Shown here in pieces: positions 1-7,880 of a stretch of DNA of 64,000 nt (its first letter is position 1; the number at the start of each line of letters is the position of its first letter). The stretch lies in the NCBI GenBank assembly GCA_913776615.1, contig CAJYPK010000048.1, positions 124,001 through 188,000 on the forward strand, written 5' to 3'. Below the pieces are notes generated by a model. That model was not told the DNA's origin. It saw nothing but the letters and a program-made list of their open reading frames with translations, and made no database searches. A program made the translations under genes and the position numbers. This DNA is from an uncultured Hymenobacter sp. GTDB taxonomy: Bacteria > Bacteroidota > Bacteroidia > Cytophagales > Hymenobacteraceae.

Positions 1-515
1 TGCCCCACGTTTTCTTGGGTGAGCAGCGCCACCTGGCGCAGATTCCAGGCGCCGCGTACCTCGTGGTGGAATGCCAGCTGGGCCAGCGCCTGGTGCAGGC
101 GGATTTCGGCCCGGGCGTAATCGCGCAGGGCGCCGGCGGGGGCGTGGTCCAGCTGGGCCAGTCGGTCGTCCTGGGCCGCGAGGGTAGCCTCGTAGCGGCT
201 GGCATCCTGGCTGATGAGCAGCTCTACGAAGTCGGCGCAGTCGGCCACCAGCAGGGTACCGGGCGCGCCGGCTGGCTCAGGAGCCAGCAATTGGCGGCAG
301 GTGCTCACCTTCAGCTTGAGTAGTTCGGCGTAGGCCCGGCCGACGGCGGGGGAGAGCACCGTAGTGGGTACGGCAGTACTCGGCGGCTCGCTCTCCAGGC
401 CTTGGCCCGCCGCCCCGCTGGCTTGGCCCAGGCCCGCGCACAGCAGCGCCAGGCCGGCCAGCGCCAGCCGCGCTCGCCGGAAAAATCGGGTACCACCTGC
501 GGGGATAACAGCCAT
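1..515 (-). CDS. Exported hypothetical protein, possibly TPR-type (partial, C-terminus beyond window)
   Basis: The reading frame stays open from an ATG at 515 down to base 1, giving about 171 residues, so the C-terminus lies outside the window. Residues 1-38 look like a signal peptide: a basic start (RFFRRAR), a hydrophobic run (LALAGLALLCAGLG) and a small-residue cleavage area. The mature part is helical and rich in Leu and Ala, with the pattern LLVADCADFVELLISQD. That resembles Bacteroidota exported proteins usually labelled tetratricopeptide-repeat proteins; this is family recall, not a search. It lies 66 bp downstream of the zinc-ribbon gene on the same strand, with a hairpin between them. 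Function unknown. Confidence 0.6.
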   Translation of the reverse strand, partial: MAVIPAGGTRFFRRARLALAGLALLCAGLGQASGAAGQGLESEPPSTAVPTTVLSPAVGRAYAELLKLKVSTCRQLLAPEPAGAPGTLLVADCADFVELLISQDASRYEATLAAQDDRLAQLDHAPAGALRDYARAEIRLHQALAQLAFHHEVRGAWNLRQVALLTQENVG

Positions 516-529
516 ATACTAGCTCAACA

Positions 530-559
530 AAAAAGGAACGACCAAGGCCGTTCCTTTTT
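530..559 (-). terminator. Hairpin terminator after the zinc-ribbon gene
   Basis: An 11-bp perfect inverted repeat (AAAAAGGAACG / CGTTCCTTTTT) with an 8-nt loop lies 23 bp after the zinc-ribbon stop codon. Its A- and T-rich ends would let it act in both directions. It leaves only about 14 bp before the next start at 515, so that gene depends on read-through or on a promoter inside this hairpin region. Confidence 0.7.
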
Positions 560-581
560 GCTCAATCAAACACCCCAGCCG

Positions 582-1352
582 CTAGTTGGCTGACTGTTTG
601 CCTTCTACATCGGCCAAGATACGGCCGCAGTGCTCACACACGATGATTTTCTTGTGCGAAATGATGTCGGCCTGGCGCTGCGGGGGTACCGTGTTGAAGC
701 AGCCACCGCAGGCGTCGCGGCGCACGAGCACTACCGCCAGGCGGTTGCGCATGTTGCCCCGGATGCGGTCGTAGGCCGTCAGCAGGCGGTTTTCGACGGG
801 CTGGATGGCGGTTTCGCGCTCGGTCATGAGCTGCTTTTCCTCGGCCTCATTTTCAGCTACGATGGTATCGAGCTCGCTTTTTTTGGTGTCGAGGTCCTTG
901 CGACGCTCGTCGAGGCGCTGGCGGGTGCCGTTGGCCTCGGTGTTGCGCTGGTCGATGAGGTACTGGGCCTCCTTGATTTTCTTGTCCGAAATCTGAATTT
1001 CGAGGCGCTGCAACTCCACTTCCTTGGCAATGGCCTCGTACTCACGGTTGTTGCGCACGTTGGTTTGCTGTTCCTCGTAGCGCTTAATCAGGCCTTCGGC
1101 CTCTTTGGTAGCGGCTTTGCGCTGCTTGATTTGGTCTTGCAGACCAGCAATTTCTTCGTCAAAACGCTTTACGCGGGCCTCGTAGCCAGCGATTTCATCT
1201 TCGAGGTCGCGTACTTCCTCGGGCAGGTCGCCGCGCACGCGCCGGATTTCGTCAAGCTGCGAATCGATGCGTTGCAGGTTGAGCAAAGCTTCGAGCTTGG
1301 CGGAAATAGGCGCGTCGGCCGGATTTGCCACGGCGGCAGAATTAGCAGTCAT
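582..1352 (-). CDS. Coiled-coil protein with C-terminal C4 zinc ribbon (DUF164/CdsZ-like)
   Basis: This 256-residue protein is mostly a long helical hairpin (about residues 20-190), rich in Glu, Lys, Arg and Leu. It ends in a zinc ribbon whose ligands are the pairs CGGC and CEHC, about 22 residues apart, next to the conserved stretch LVRRDACGGCFN. These match the bacterial C4 zinc-ribbon family often found beside Nif3. The exact role is not settled; nucleic-acid binding or regulation is usually proposed. I place the start at the ATG at 1352 (MTANSA) because upstream in-frame codons read the end of nif3 in another frame. It overlaps the nif3 end by 11 bp, so translational coupling is likely. 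A TACTTTTG box sits about 40 bp upstream. Confidence 0.88.
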   Translation of the reverse strand: MTANSAAVANPADAPISAKLEALLNLQRIDSQLDEIRRVRGDLPEEVRDLEDEIAGYEARVKRFDEEIAGLQDQIKQRKAATKEAEGLIKRYEEQQTNVRNNREYEAIAKEVELQRLEIQISDKKIKEAQYLIDQRNTEANGTRQRLDERRKDLDTKKSELDTIVAENEAEEKQLMTERETAIQPVENRLLTAYDRIRGNMRNRLAVVLVRRDACGGCFNTVPPQRQADIISHKKIIVCEHCGRILADVEGKQSAN

Positions 1353-2463
1353 ACTGAACGGGATTCGTGGGGGTTTCAGCGAATAAGACCGCAAAAGTAC
1401 GACCGAACCGCGCCAGCAGCAAATCTCGAAAAATCTCGCCGGTAAACTGCTCACTCTCAAAGTGACCCACGTCGCAGAGCATCAGCCGGCCTTCGGGGGC
1501 AAAGAATTCGTGGTATTTCACGTCGCCGGTCACGTAGGCATCGGCCCCGACCCCCACGGCCGTGCCGGTCAGGAAGCTGCCCGCGCCGCCGCACAGCGCG
1601 ACTTTTTTAATGTCTTTTTCGAAGGAAGTATACTTTACCACCGGCACCCCCAGCGCGGCCTTGAGGTGCTGGCGAAAGGCCGCCGGGCTCAGCGCCTCGG
1701 GTAGCTCGCCCACCATGCCGGCCCCGACTTCCTGGTGCTGGTTTTCGAGTTTAATTAGTTCGTAAGCAACTTCTTCGTAGGGATGGGCTTGGCGCAGGGC
1801 GGCCAGTACGGCCGCTTGCCGGTGCAGCGGGAGCAGCACTTCCAGCCGCACCTCGGCTACCTCGGTAGCCTGGTCTTGGACGCCGATGGCCGGCTGGGTG
1901 CCCGCGCCCAGCGTAAAGGTGCCGGTGCCTTCCTGGCGGAAGCTGCAATTCTTGTAGTCGCCCACCTGGCCCGCCCCGGCGGCGTAGAGGGCGGCCAGCA
2001 CCCGGCCGGCCACGTCGGCCTGCTGGTCTTCGGGGCGGTTGGGCACGTAGGTAGTGAGGCGGGCCAGGATGCCCGTTTGCGGGGCCAGGATGCGCGTTTT
2101 TTCCAGGCCCAGCTTCGCGGCCAGCTTGGCGTTGACGCCCTGGCGCACGTTGTCGAGGTTGGTGTGGGCGGCGTAGATGGCCACGTCGGCCCTGAGCGCG
2201 GCCATGATAGTCTGCTCGACCAAGCCCTTGCCGGTGAGCCGCTTGAGCGGCCGGAAGATGACCGGGTGGTGGCACAGCACCACGTTGCAGCCCCGGCGTA
2301 CGGCCTCGGCCACCACGGCCGGCGTGCAGTCGAGGGCGATGAGCACGCCGGTAATTTCGGCCTCGGGCAGGCCGCATTGCAGGCCGGCGTTGTCGTAGCT
2401 TTCCTGGTAGGCGAGGGGCGCGGCCGCTTCGAGGTGCCGGGCGAGATCTTGAACGGTGGGCAT
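1342..2463 (-). CDS. Nif3-like dinuclear metal-centre protein with PII-like insert
   Basis: A 373-residue member of the Nif3/YbgI/YqfO family, annotated in some genomes as GTP cyclohydrolase 1 type 2 homologue. Metal-ligand motifs are present: CHHPVIF near residue 65, AHTNLDN near 100, and the C-terminal GDVKYHEFF and DVGHFESE. Between the two halves (about residues 130-245) is the CutA/PII-like insertion typical of the longer YqfO type, with HPYEEVAYE near its end. The cellular substrate of the family is not firmly known. The start at 2463 is the first ATG and fits the family's N-terminus. It is the first gene of a two-gene unit with the zinc-ribbon gene, an arrangement common in Bacteroidota. 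Confidence 0.93.
   Translation of the reverse strand: MPTVQDLARHLEAAAPLAYQESYDNAGLQCGLPEAEITGVLIALDCTPAVVAEAVRRGCNVVLCHHPVIFRPLKRLTGKGLVEQTIMAALRADVAIYAAHTNLDNVRQGVNAKLAAKLGLEKTRILAPQTGILARLTTYVPNRPEDQQADVAGRVLAALYAAGAGQVGDYKNCSFRQEGTGTFTLGAGTQPAIGVQDQATEVAEVRLEVLLPLHRQAAVLAALRQAHPYEEVAYELIKLENQHQEVGAGMVGELPEALSPAAFRQHLKAALGVPVVKYTSFEKDIKKVALCGGAGSFLTGTAVGVGADAYVTGDVKYHEFFAPEGRLMLCDVGHFESEQFTGEIFRDLLLARFGRTFAVLFAETPTNPVQYDC
1392..1399 (-). promoter_or_regulatory. Possible internal -7 box (TACTTTTG) for the zinc-ribbon gene
   Basis: Read on the minus strand, TACTTTTG matches the Bacteroidota -7 consensus TAnnTTTG. It lies in the last codons of nif3, about 40 bp before the zinc-ribbon start, so that gene may have its own promoter. 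Confidence 0.4.
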
Positions 2464-2585
2464 TTAAGGGAGAGAAGGGCGATTGTTTTGAGCCGGATGA
2501 CGCTTAGCCAGTATCCTTCGTTTAGGAGATGGCGTAAATTTGCCTCAGAAACAAAGGTCGCCCCTCACGGCGCGCTCTTGGCAAC

Positions 2586-2724
2586 CTACTTGCCCCAGTG
2601 CGTGGCCGCCGTAATGGCGCTACCGCCCATCAGGGCCGCCCCGATGAGCCACTTGACTAGTTCAGGGGGCATCCGGAGTCGGACCTTAAAGTCAAACTCC
2701 TGCTTCGCTTTTTGTACTTTCCAT
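2586..2724 (-). pseudogene. Small hydrophobic peptide gene, copy 1, frameshifted
   Basis: The frame ending at 2586 encodes a tail almost identical to the intact 44-residue gene at 39540-39674: core EFDFKVRLRMPPEL, then KWLIGAALMGGSAITAAT. The matching ATG (2724) is out of frame because copy 1 has 28 nt from the ATG to the conserved GGAG where copy 2 has 27. Translation from that ATG stops after ten codons. No other ATG opens the conserved frame. It is a one-base frameshift, an alternative non-ATG start, or a sequencing error. Confidence 0.5.
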
Positions 2725-2858
2725 TTGCTCCAAATGAAGGAAAGGGTTCTCGTAAAACCCCCACACTTCTCGAAGCCCTGGCTGCGTCAACAGCCGGGGC
2801 TTCTCTTTTATATCAGAGTAGCCGTTGGCTGGGGGACGTACCAAACGCGAGTTGCCGG

Positions 2859-2866
2859 CAAAGGTA
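2859..2866 (-). promoter_or_regulatory. -7 box of element copy 1 (TACCTTTG)
   Basis: A perfect TAnnTTTG match on the minus strand, about 60 bp before the leader hairpin. The equivalent position of copy 2 carries TACCTTCG (39793-39800). Conservation of this box in two otherwise diverged copies suggests the element is transcribed. Confidence 0.5.
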
Positions 2867-2913
2867 AAGGACGCTGGTAGCCAGGTAAGAAATAATTTAG
2901 AAAAGCAAATTGG

Positions 2914-3600
2914 CTATTCAAGCAGCCCGCCCAGTACCTCCACGTAGCGCGCTACGCTTTCGGACAGTTGCTTGCGGCGGTATTGCATGAGAAAGCGCGG
3001 GTGGTCAAGGACTTCGATGCGCTCGAATAGCTGCAGCTCGTCGTTGAGCTTGCGGAGAAACTCGCCATTGCGGCGGCCCAGGCTCACGGCCACGTCGCGG
3101 CGCAGCCCCAGCTGCGTTACCTGCTGGGTGAGCGAGAGCTGCATGTCGGGCCACAGGGCTTTGATGATGGCGGGAGCGTCGTAATAGTTATAGTTTTTAC
3201 CGTCCTTGGTCAGCTCCAGCGGGTACACCGAGCTGAGGAAAAAGTGCTGGTAAAATTCGGCCGGGCCACCCAGCGCGGTGATGAACTGGTACACGAACTC
3301 GCTCGACAGCTCGCGCCGCTGGCGGGGCAGCGCGTGGGCGATGCCGCAGTTGTCGCGCAGGGCCACGGGGTCGGTGAAGGCCACGCCCGTGCGCCCACCG
3401 CCGAAGCGGCCGGGGTTGATGCCGAAGATGCCGACGCGCGAGGTGTCGGCGGCGTAGAACTTTTGGGCAAACTCGCCCAGGATGGTGCGGACCTCCGCGT
3501 CGTGGAAGGAATTGCGCACTTCCACGGCCAGCGGCAGTGGCGCGGCGGGCAGCGGGAAGGTCGAAAGCAAATGCAGCAGGCGGGCGGGAAAATCGGGCAT
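2914..3600 (-). CDS. SMUG2-type uracil-DNA glycosylase family protein
   Basis: A 228-residue protein of the uracil-DNA glycosylase superfamily, SMUG2 branch (formerly DUF4918). The active-site region GIFGINPGRFGGGRTG near residue 60 and the later VSLGRRNGEFL and LDHPRFLMQYRRK segments fit that family. Its role would be removal of damaged bases such as uracil. I place the start at the ATG at 3600 (MPDFPARLL); a longer frame reaches 3915 but crosses a divergent gene. The ATG abuts a perfect palindrome shared with lpxK, so the two genes probably share a symmetrical promoter and have almost no leader. Confidence 0.85.
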   Translation of the reverse strand: MPDFPARLLHLLSTFPLPAAPLPLAVEVRNSFHDAEVRTILGEFAQKFYAADTSRVGIFGINPGRFGGGRTGVAFTDPVALRDNCGIAHALPRQRRELSSEFVYQFITALGGPAEFYQHFFLSSVYPLELTKDGKNYNYYDAPAIIKALWPDMQLSLTQQVTQLGLRRDVAVSLGRRNGEFLRKLNDELQLFERIEVLDHPRFLMQYRRKQLSESVARYVEVLGGLLE

Positions 3601-3636
3601 GGGGCAAAGGTCGGCCCGCGCCCCGACCTTTGCCCC
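3601..3636. promoter_or_regulatory. Perfect palindrome between divergent start codons (SMUG2 / lpxK)
   Basis: Fourteen-bp arms (GGGGCAAAGGTCGG / CCGACCTTTGCCCC) flank an 8-nt centre. The symmetry extends through both start codons (CAT...ATG), giving 17-bp arms. Each arm presents GACCTTTG, one base off TAnnTTTG, only 4 nt before an ATG. This is the whole space between the genes, so it must carry both promoters or none. Confidence 0.6.
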
Positions 3637-4752
3637 ATGCTTCCTCCCTGGCCGGCCTGGCTGCTGCTCCCGTTTTCCTGGCTCTACGCCGCCGTGCTGG
3701 CGGTGCGCAACTGGCTCTACGACCACGGCTGGAAGCGCTCGGCCCCCGGCTGGGTGCCGCTGCTGGGCGTGGGCAACCTGCGGGTGGGCGGCACCGGCAA
3801 AACGCCCCACGTAGCCTGGCTGGTTGAGGAGCTGCTGCGCCAGGGCCAGCGCCCGGCCATCCTGAGCCGGGGTTACGGCCGCCAAACCACCGGCCCCCGG
3901 CTGGCCACGCCCCACGACTCAGCAGCTACGGTGGGCGACGAGCCCTGGCAGTATTTTGAAGAGTTCAACTCACGGGGCGTGCCGGTGGCCGTGGCCGAAA
4001 ACCGCCGGTTGGGCCTCGACCTGCTGCGCCAGCAGCAGCCGGAAACTACCTGCGTAGTACTCGACGACGCCTACCAACATCGTCGCGTGCGGCCCACGCT
4101 CAACATTCTGCTCACTGAATTGGCGCGCCCATTCTACCACGATTTCGTGCTGCCCGCCGGCCGCCTGCGCGAAGCCCGCGCCGGGGCCGCCCGGGCCGAT
4201 GTCGTCATCGTGACCAAGTGCCCGCCCGACCTGTCGGCCGAAGCCCAGGCCGCCGCGGCGGCGCAGGTGCGGTGCTACGCCCGGGCCGGGGTGCCGGTAC
4301 TGTTTTCAGCCTACGCCTACGCCGCGCCCGCGCCGTTGGCGGCCAGCTTTGCCCTGGATGGGCAGGCGCCACCAGTAGCGCCTGACCGCCCCCCCACGCC
4401 CGGCCCGGCACTGTTGCTAACGGGCATTGCGCAGCCCGGCCCTTTGCGCGAATATCTCGAAAGCCAGGGCTACGACATCCGGCACCACGCGGTGCTACCC
4501 GACCACCACGCCTTTCAGCCCGAAGACTTGCGGGCACTCTACCAGCACTGGCAGCCAGGCTGGCCGGTTTTTACCACCGAGAAGGATGCCACTCGGCTCC
4601 AGGGCGAAGGCGATGCCGGTCTGCGTAGCCTCTGGCCCGGGCCGGTACTAAAAATGGCCCGTCACACCTATACCATCCCGGTGCGCGTGGCGTTGCTGGG
4701 CGACGGGGCCGCCCGGCTGGCCCACACCGTGGCAGCGGCTATGCGGCGCTAG
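3637..4752 (+). CDS. lpxK: Tetraacyldisaccharide 4'-kinase
   Basis: LpxK phosphorylates the 4' position of the tetraacyl-disaccharide lipid A precursor at the inner face of the cytoplasmic membrane, using ATP. The 371-residue protein starts with a hydrophobic membrane-associating helix (LLPFSWLYAAVLAVRNWLYD), then Walker A (GGTGKT, near residue 52), the ILSRGYGR segment, DEPW, and VVLDDAYQHRRV, all hallmarks of the family. The length is near the usual 330-370. I place the start at the ATG at 3637, which gives the canonical N-terminus; the frame is open upstream, but that part is antisense to the glycosylase gene. It is divergent from SMUG2. A possible promoter for the next gene begins right after its stop. 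Confidence 0.95.
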   Translation: MLPPWPAWLLLPFSWLYAAVLAVRNWLYDHGWKRSAPGWVPLLGVGNLRVGGTGKTPHVAWLVEELLRQGQRPAILSRGYGRQTTGPRLATPHDSAATVGDEPWQYFEEFNSRGVPVAVAENRRLGLDLLRQQQPETTCVVLDDAYQHRRVRPTLNILLTELARPFYHDFVLPAGRLREARAGAARADVVIVTKCPPDLSAEAQAAAAAQVRCYARAGVPVLFSAYAYAAPAPLAASFALDGQAPPVAPDRPPTPGPALLLTGIAQPGPLREYLESQGYDIRHHAVLPDHHAFQPEDLRALYQHWQPGWPVFTTEKDATRLQGEGDAGLRSLWPGPVLKMARHTYTIPVRVALLGDGAARLAHTVAAAMRR

Positions 4753-4760
4753 TACCTTTG
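4753..4760 (+). promoter_or_regulatory. -7 box (TACCTTTG) upstream of the putative porin
   Basis: An exact TAnnTTTG match directly after the lpxK stop codon and 49 bp before the porin ATG, leaving a leader of about 40 nt. Confidence 0.5.
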
Positions 4761-4809
4761 CCTACGGCGCGGCGCGTACCCGCCCGATATTTGAGCGATA
4801 CCCCCTTGC

Positions 4810-6849
4810 ATGGTTTCTTTTAAAAATGCCACTCGCTGGCTCTTGCTGCTGGCCCTGACGCTGGGCGCGGCGCGGGCCAGCCAGGCCCAGATAGTAGATG
4901 ACTCAACCAAGGTGCTGTACGGCCCCAAGACCACCCGCGTCATCTACGAGGCCGAGGTGCGGCGCGACTCGGTGGGCGGCACGCCCATCGATACCTCGCT
5001 TACTCACTGGCCGCAGGCGCGGTTTTGGGCGCACGACACCACCTTTCAGCAAGATCTAGGGGTGCTGGCGTCGGCGTCGCGGCCGCTGCTTTATCAGGCT
5101 AATTACCAGCTGGGAACGCGCTTCGGGCGCAATGCCTTCGACCGCAACACCCGCGATGCCAGCGCGGTGCCGTACTACGACAGCCGTTCGCCGTACTCGT
5201 TTTTTCGCTACGTGCAGGGCTCTATCGGGGAGCAGGTATTTGAGATAAATTACTCGCGCTCGCTGAAAAAGAATTTCAGTGTCGGGATTGACTACGAGCG
5301 CATTGCCGGCAACCAGGTGCTGGCCGTGAATACGCTGCAATGGCAAACGGAGCACAATAACTTTACGCTCTACGGCCGCTATCAAACCGAAGATGGGCGC
5401 TACCACCTGCTGGCCAACTACTCGGCCAGCCGGCAGCGTACCCGGGAACTGGGGGGCATCTGGCCCACGGCCAACGAGAGCCTGAGCACGCTGAAGGGTG
5501 ACAACAGCTTCTTTAAGTACGACCGCGAGCGGGTGTACCTCGCGCCGGGTATCAACATCGACGACCGCGACCAAGTGCACTTGTTTCAGTCGTACCGCCT
5601 GCTGCAAAAGGGCTTTACGGCCTACCACGTGCTCGATTTGCGGCGGCAGTACAACGGCTACACCGACAACGCCCTACCCCGCGACCCCAGCACGGGCGTA
5701 CTGCTGTTCTACCCCCAGGCCACGGCCTACCCCAACTCGGGCACGCTCCGCAATACAATCGCGACCGACGACCGCGCCACTTACCGCCAGATCGACAATA
5801 CCTTCGGCCTGCTCGGGCGCACTGCCCGCGTCGAATACAACGTGTACGGCCGCTACCGCAACGCCTGGCTGGAGCAGCTGACCACACCGCTCGGACGCTC
5901 GGGGGCTGGCCTGCGGCTCGTAACGGTGGGCCGCGCCCCGGCCGATACGGCCGTGGCCCCGCACTACTTCGGGCAGCTGTTCGTGGGCGGCACGGCCTCG
6001 TTCAATTACCGCGAAATCTACGCCGTGGAGGTTGCCGGGGAATACCTGCCCTACGACAACGGCACCGTGAAAGTGCCGGGCGCGGGCGGCGAATACTGGC
6101 TGCGCGGCCGCATCCGCACCGGCCCGCTCTCGGCCGAGCTGCTGCTGAACTCGTATTCGCCCACGCTCACGCAGCGCGTATTTATTGGCAACAACTACGC
6201 CTGGTCCAATCTGAAAGACGATTGGCAAAGCACCTTCGGCAATACCACTACTCAACAACTGACGGTGCATTTCAAGCAGCGCCTGCCGGTGCTGGCCGAG
6301 CATTCGCTGGAGCTGAGCGGCTCGGCCGTCCGCATTGCCGGCTTGGTGTTTTATAATCAGTTTGGCGTGCCCGAGCAGTTGTCGAGCAGCATTACCGACA
6401 GCAAGTTGCTGCTCATTGGGTTTGCGCGCCACCGGGTGCGGGTGGGCAACGTGTTTTTCGACAATCAGGCTACCTACACGCGCGGCGGCGACGGGGAGGG
6501 CCTGCGCATTCCGGCGCTCGTTACGGAATCGCGGGTGTATTACCAGCGGCGCATATTTGGCCAGGCGCTGTTTGCGCAGGTGGGTGGCGACGTCTATTAC
6601 CAGTCGAGTTTTCGAGGCTACGGCTACGCGCCCAGCACCCAGCAGTTTTACGTACAAGACCGTTTCACGATAGCCAACTACGCGGTGGCCAACGTGTTCC
6701 TCGCCGCCGATATCAGCTCGGCGTCCGTTTTCCTCAAGGTAGCTTATCTCAATCAGGGGCTGGGGCGCGATGGGTACTTCACCACTCCCTACTATACCGG
6801 CTACCCGCGTCGCTTCCAGTTTGGCGTGCGCTGGCGGTTCTTCGACTGA
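4810..6849 (+). CDS. Putative outer-membrane porin (Bacteroidota putative-porin family)
   Basis: A 679-residue secreted protein. Residues 1-26 are a clear signal peptide (basic start, LLLLALTLGAARA, cleavage near ASQAQ). The rest alternates polar and aromatic residues as in a large outer-membrane beta-barrel, and it ends in a typical C-terminal strand (FQFGVRWRFFD). The segment SRSPYSFFRYVQG and the family length fit the Bacteroidota putative-porin family (Porin_10 type, from memory). The transported substrate cannot be told from sequence. It follows lpxK on the same strand but probably has its own promoter. A 302-bp inverted-repeat element begins at its stop codon. Confidence 0.82.
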   Translation: MVSFKNATRWLLLLALTLGAARASQAQIVDDSTKVLYGPKTTRVIYEAEVRRDSVGGTPIDTSLTHWPQARFWAHDTTFQQDLGVLASASRPLLYQANYQLGTRFGRNAFDRNTRDASAVPYYDSRSPYSFFRYVQGSIGEQVFEINYSRSLKKNFSVGIDYERIAGNQVLAVNTLQWQTEHNNFTLYGRYQTEDGRYHLLANYSASRQRTRELGGIWPTANESLSTLKGDNSFFKYDRERVYLAPGINIDDRDQVHLFQSYRLLQKGFTAYHVLDLRRQYNGYTDNALPRDPSTGVLLFYPQATAYPNSGTLRNTIATDDRATYRQIDNTFGLLGRTARVEYNVYGRYRNAWLEQLTTPLGRSGAGLRLVTVGRAPADTAVAPHYFGQLFVGGTASFNYREIYAVEVAGEYLPYDNGTVKVPGAGGEYWLRGRIRTGPLSAELLLNSYSPTLTQRVFIGNNYAWSNLKDDWQSTFGNTTTQQLTVHFKQRLPVLAEHSLELSGSAVRIAGLVFYNQFGVPEQLSSSITDSKLLLIGFARHRVRVGNVFFDNQATYTRGGDGEGLRIPALVTESRVYYQRRIFGQALFAQVGGDVYYQSSFRGYGYAPSTQQFYVQDRFTIANYAVANVFLAADISSASVFLKVAYLNQGLGRDGYFTTPYYTGYPRRFQFGVRWRFFD

Positions 6850-7149
6850 TCGCAGATTTAACGGATTTAACGGATTGCGGGGATACGCCCGCCAGCCTGC
6901 GGCGGCGGGCTGACTAGGCGGGCGTTGGGGGTAAGGTGATTGCCGGTAAGAATTTATAGCGCATTGCGCCGAACTGACCAAGCAGGTGTTGGAACTGGTA
7001 TTTGACAGGTAGTGCTTATGTAAGTATTTTTTGATGAAAATTGACTGTGCTTCCCCTGCGCTGCCCAGTCGCAGAAATACGTCCGCCCAGTCAGCTTGGC
7101 GCCGCCAAGCGTATCCCCGCAATCCGTTAAATCCGTTAAATCTGCGGTC
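6848..7149. mobile_element. MITE-like element with long terminal inverted repeats
   Basis: The outer 41 bp of each end (6848-6888 and 7109-7149) are inverted copies with one mismatch, carrying the tandem word ATTTAACGG. Weaker inverted similarity continues to about 80 bp per arm. The element begins at the porin stop codon and ends one base before the miaE ATG, so it occupies the entire gap. No transposase or open frame lies inside. No target duplication is obvious. Confidence 0.55.
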
Positions 7150-7150
7150 C

Positions 7151-7747
7151 ATGAAGACCATCCTCAAGCTCAAGCTCAACAGCGACCCCCGCTGGGTTGA
7201 CCTAGCCAGTAAAAATCTCGAAGAAATCCTCGTTGACCACGCGTACTGCGAGCAGAAGGCCGCCAGCACCGGCATCTCGCTCATCGTGCACTACCCCGAA
7301 AAGGAGCGCCTGGTAGACGAGCTCACCGCCCTCGTGGCCGAGGAGTGGGAGCACTTCGACCGCGTGGTGAAGGAGTTGCGCAAGCGGGGGCTGCCGCTGG
7401 GCCGCCCCCGGCGCGACGAGTACGTGGTCCAGCTCATGGCGCACGTGCGCAAGGGCGGTCCCCGCGAGCGGCAGCTCATGGACCAGCTCCTCGTGTCGTC
7501 GCTCATCGAAGCGCGCAGCTGCGAGCGCTTCAAGCTGCTGTGGCTGCACTTGCAGGACCGCGACCCTGAATTAAGTCAGTTTTACTACGAGCTAATGGCC
7601 AGCGAAGCGGGCCACTTCGTGAGCTACGTAGACTTGGCCAAGGAGTACTGCGACCCCGCCGAGGTCGATGCCCGCTTGCAGGAATTACTTAAAATAGAAG
7701 GGGAGATCGTAGTCAACCTGCCCGTGCGCGACGACCGCATGCACTAG
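7151..7747 (+). CDS. miaE: tRNA-(ms2io6A)-hydroxylase
   Basis: MiaE is a diiron monooxygenase that hydroxylates the isopentenyl group of ms2i6A at position 37 of certain tRNAs. The 198-residue product contains the four-helix ferritin-like pattern: DHAYCEQKAAST near residue 30, EEWEHFDRV near 70, LLVSSLIEARSCERF near 115, and YYELMASEAGHF near 147, supplying the iron ligands (E, ExxH, E, ExxH). An upstream in-frame ATG at 7031 would add 40 residues encoded by the inverted-repeat element, so I use the ATG at 7151. Its promoter must lie in that element. A REP-like hairpin follows. Confidence 0.93.
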   Translation: MKTILKLKLNSDPRWVDLASKNLEEILVDHAYCEQKAASTGISLIVHYPEKERLVDELTALVAEEWEHFDRVVKELRKRGLPLGRPRRDEYVVQLMAHVRKGGPRERQLMDQLLVSSLIEARSCERFKLLWLHLQDRDPELSQFYYELMASEAGHFVSYVDLAKEYCDPAEVDARLQELLKIEGEIVVNLPVRDDRMH

Positions 7748-7765
7748 GGGCAACCGCCTTCATTG

Positions 7766-7848
7766 GTCGTGCTGAGCTTGCGAAGCATCTTTTCGCGGTG
7801 GAATAACCTGCTCGGGTGCGATGAGATGCTTCGCAAGCTCCGTATGAC
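7766..7848. repeat. REP-like palindrome of the GTCATGCTGAG family
   Basis: Imperfect inverted repeat with arms around GTGCTGAGCTTGCGAAGCAT and its complement, loop about 30 nt. It lies between miaE and tsaE (both +). Members of the same family occur at 11373, 20442, 37810, 48455, 61409 and, shortened, 63092. Confidence 0.75.
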
Positions 7849-7880
7849 GGCTGATTTAAACTTATTATTCCTAGCTACGC

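Larger units (their letters stand above)
2528..2866 (-). repeat. Dispersed element, copy 1: promoter, leader hairpin and small-peptide gene
   Basis: This intergenic segment is homologous along its length to 39488-39800. Read on the minus strand it has a TACCTTTG box (2859-2866), a leader hairpin (2772-2803; GAAGCCCTGGCTG pairs with CAGCCGGGGCTTC with one mismatch), then a small hydrophobic peptide frame (2586-2724) containing a second palindrome (2675-2700), and a tail. The two copies diverge in sequence but keep all parts in the same order. Nothing else is visible in the 2464-2913 gap. Confidence 0.65.

Noticed and set aside
2772..2803. Leader hairpin read as a terminator of a plus-strand gene
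   Set aside because: No plus-strand gene ends before it; in both copies it lies between a minus-strand promoter and the peptide gene.
1783..2880. A 365-codon open frame antisense to nif3 running into the intergenic element
   Set aside because: Shadow frame; it has no recognisable protein features and crosses the element's promoter and hairpin.
3244..3636. Long N-terminal extension of lpxK
   Set aside because: The extension is antisense to the SMUG2 gene and lacks LpxK similarity; the canonical start is 3637.
5674..7284. A 536-codon minus-strand frame across the putative porin, the inverted-repeat element and miaE
   Set aside because: It joins unrelated antisense stretches through a repeat; both plus-strand genes are well supported.
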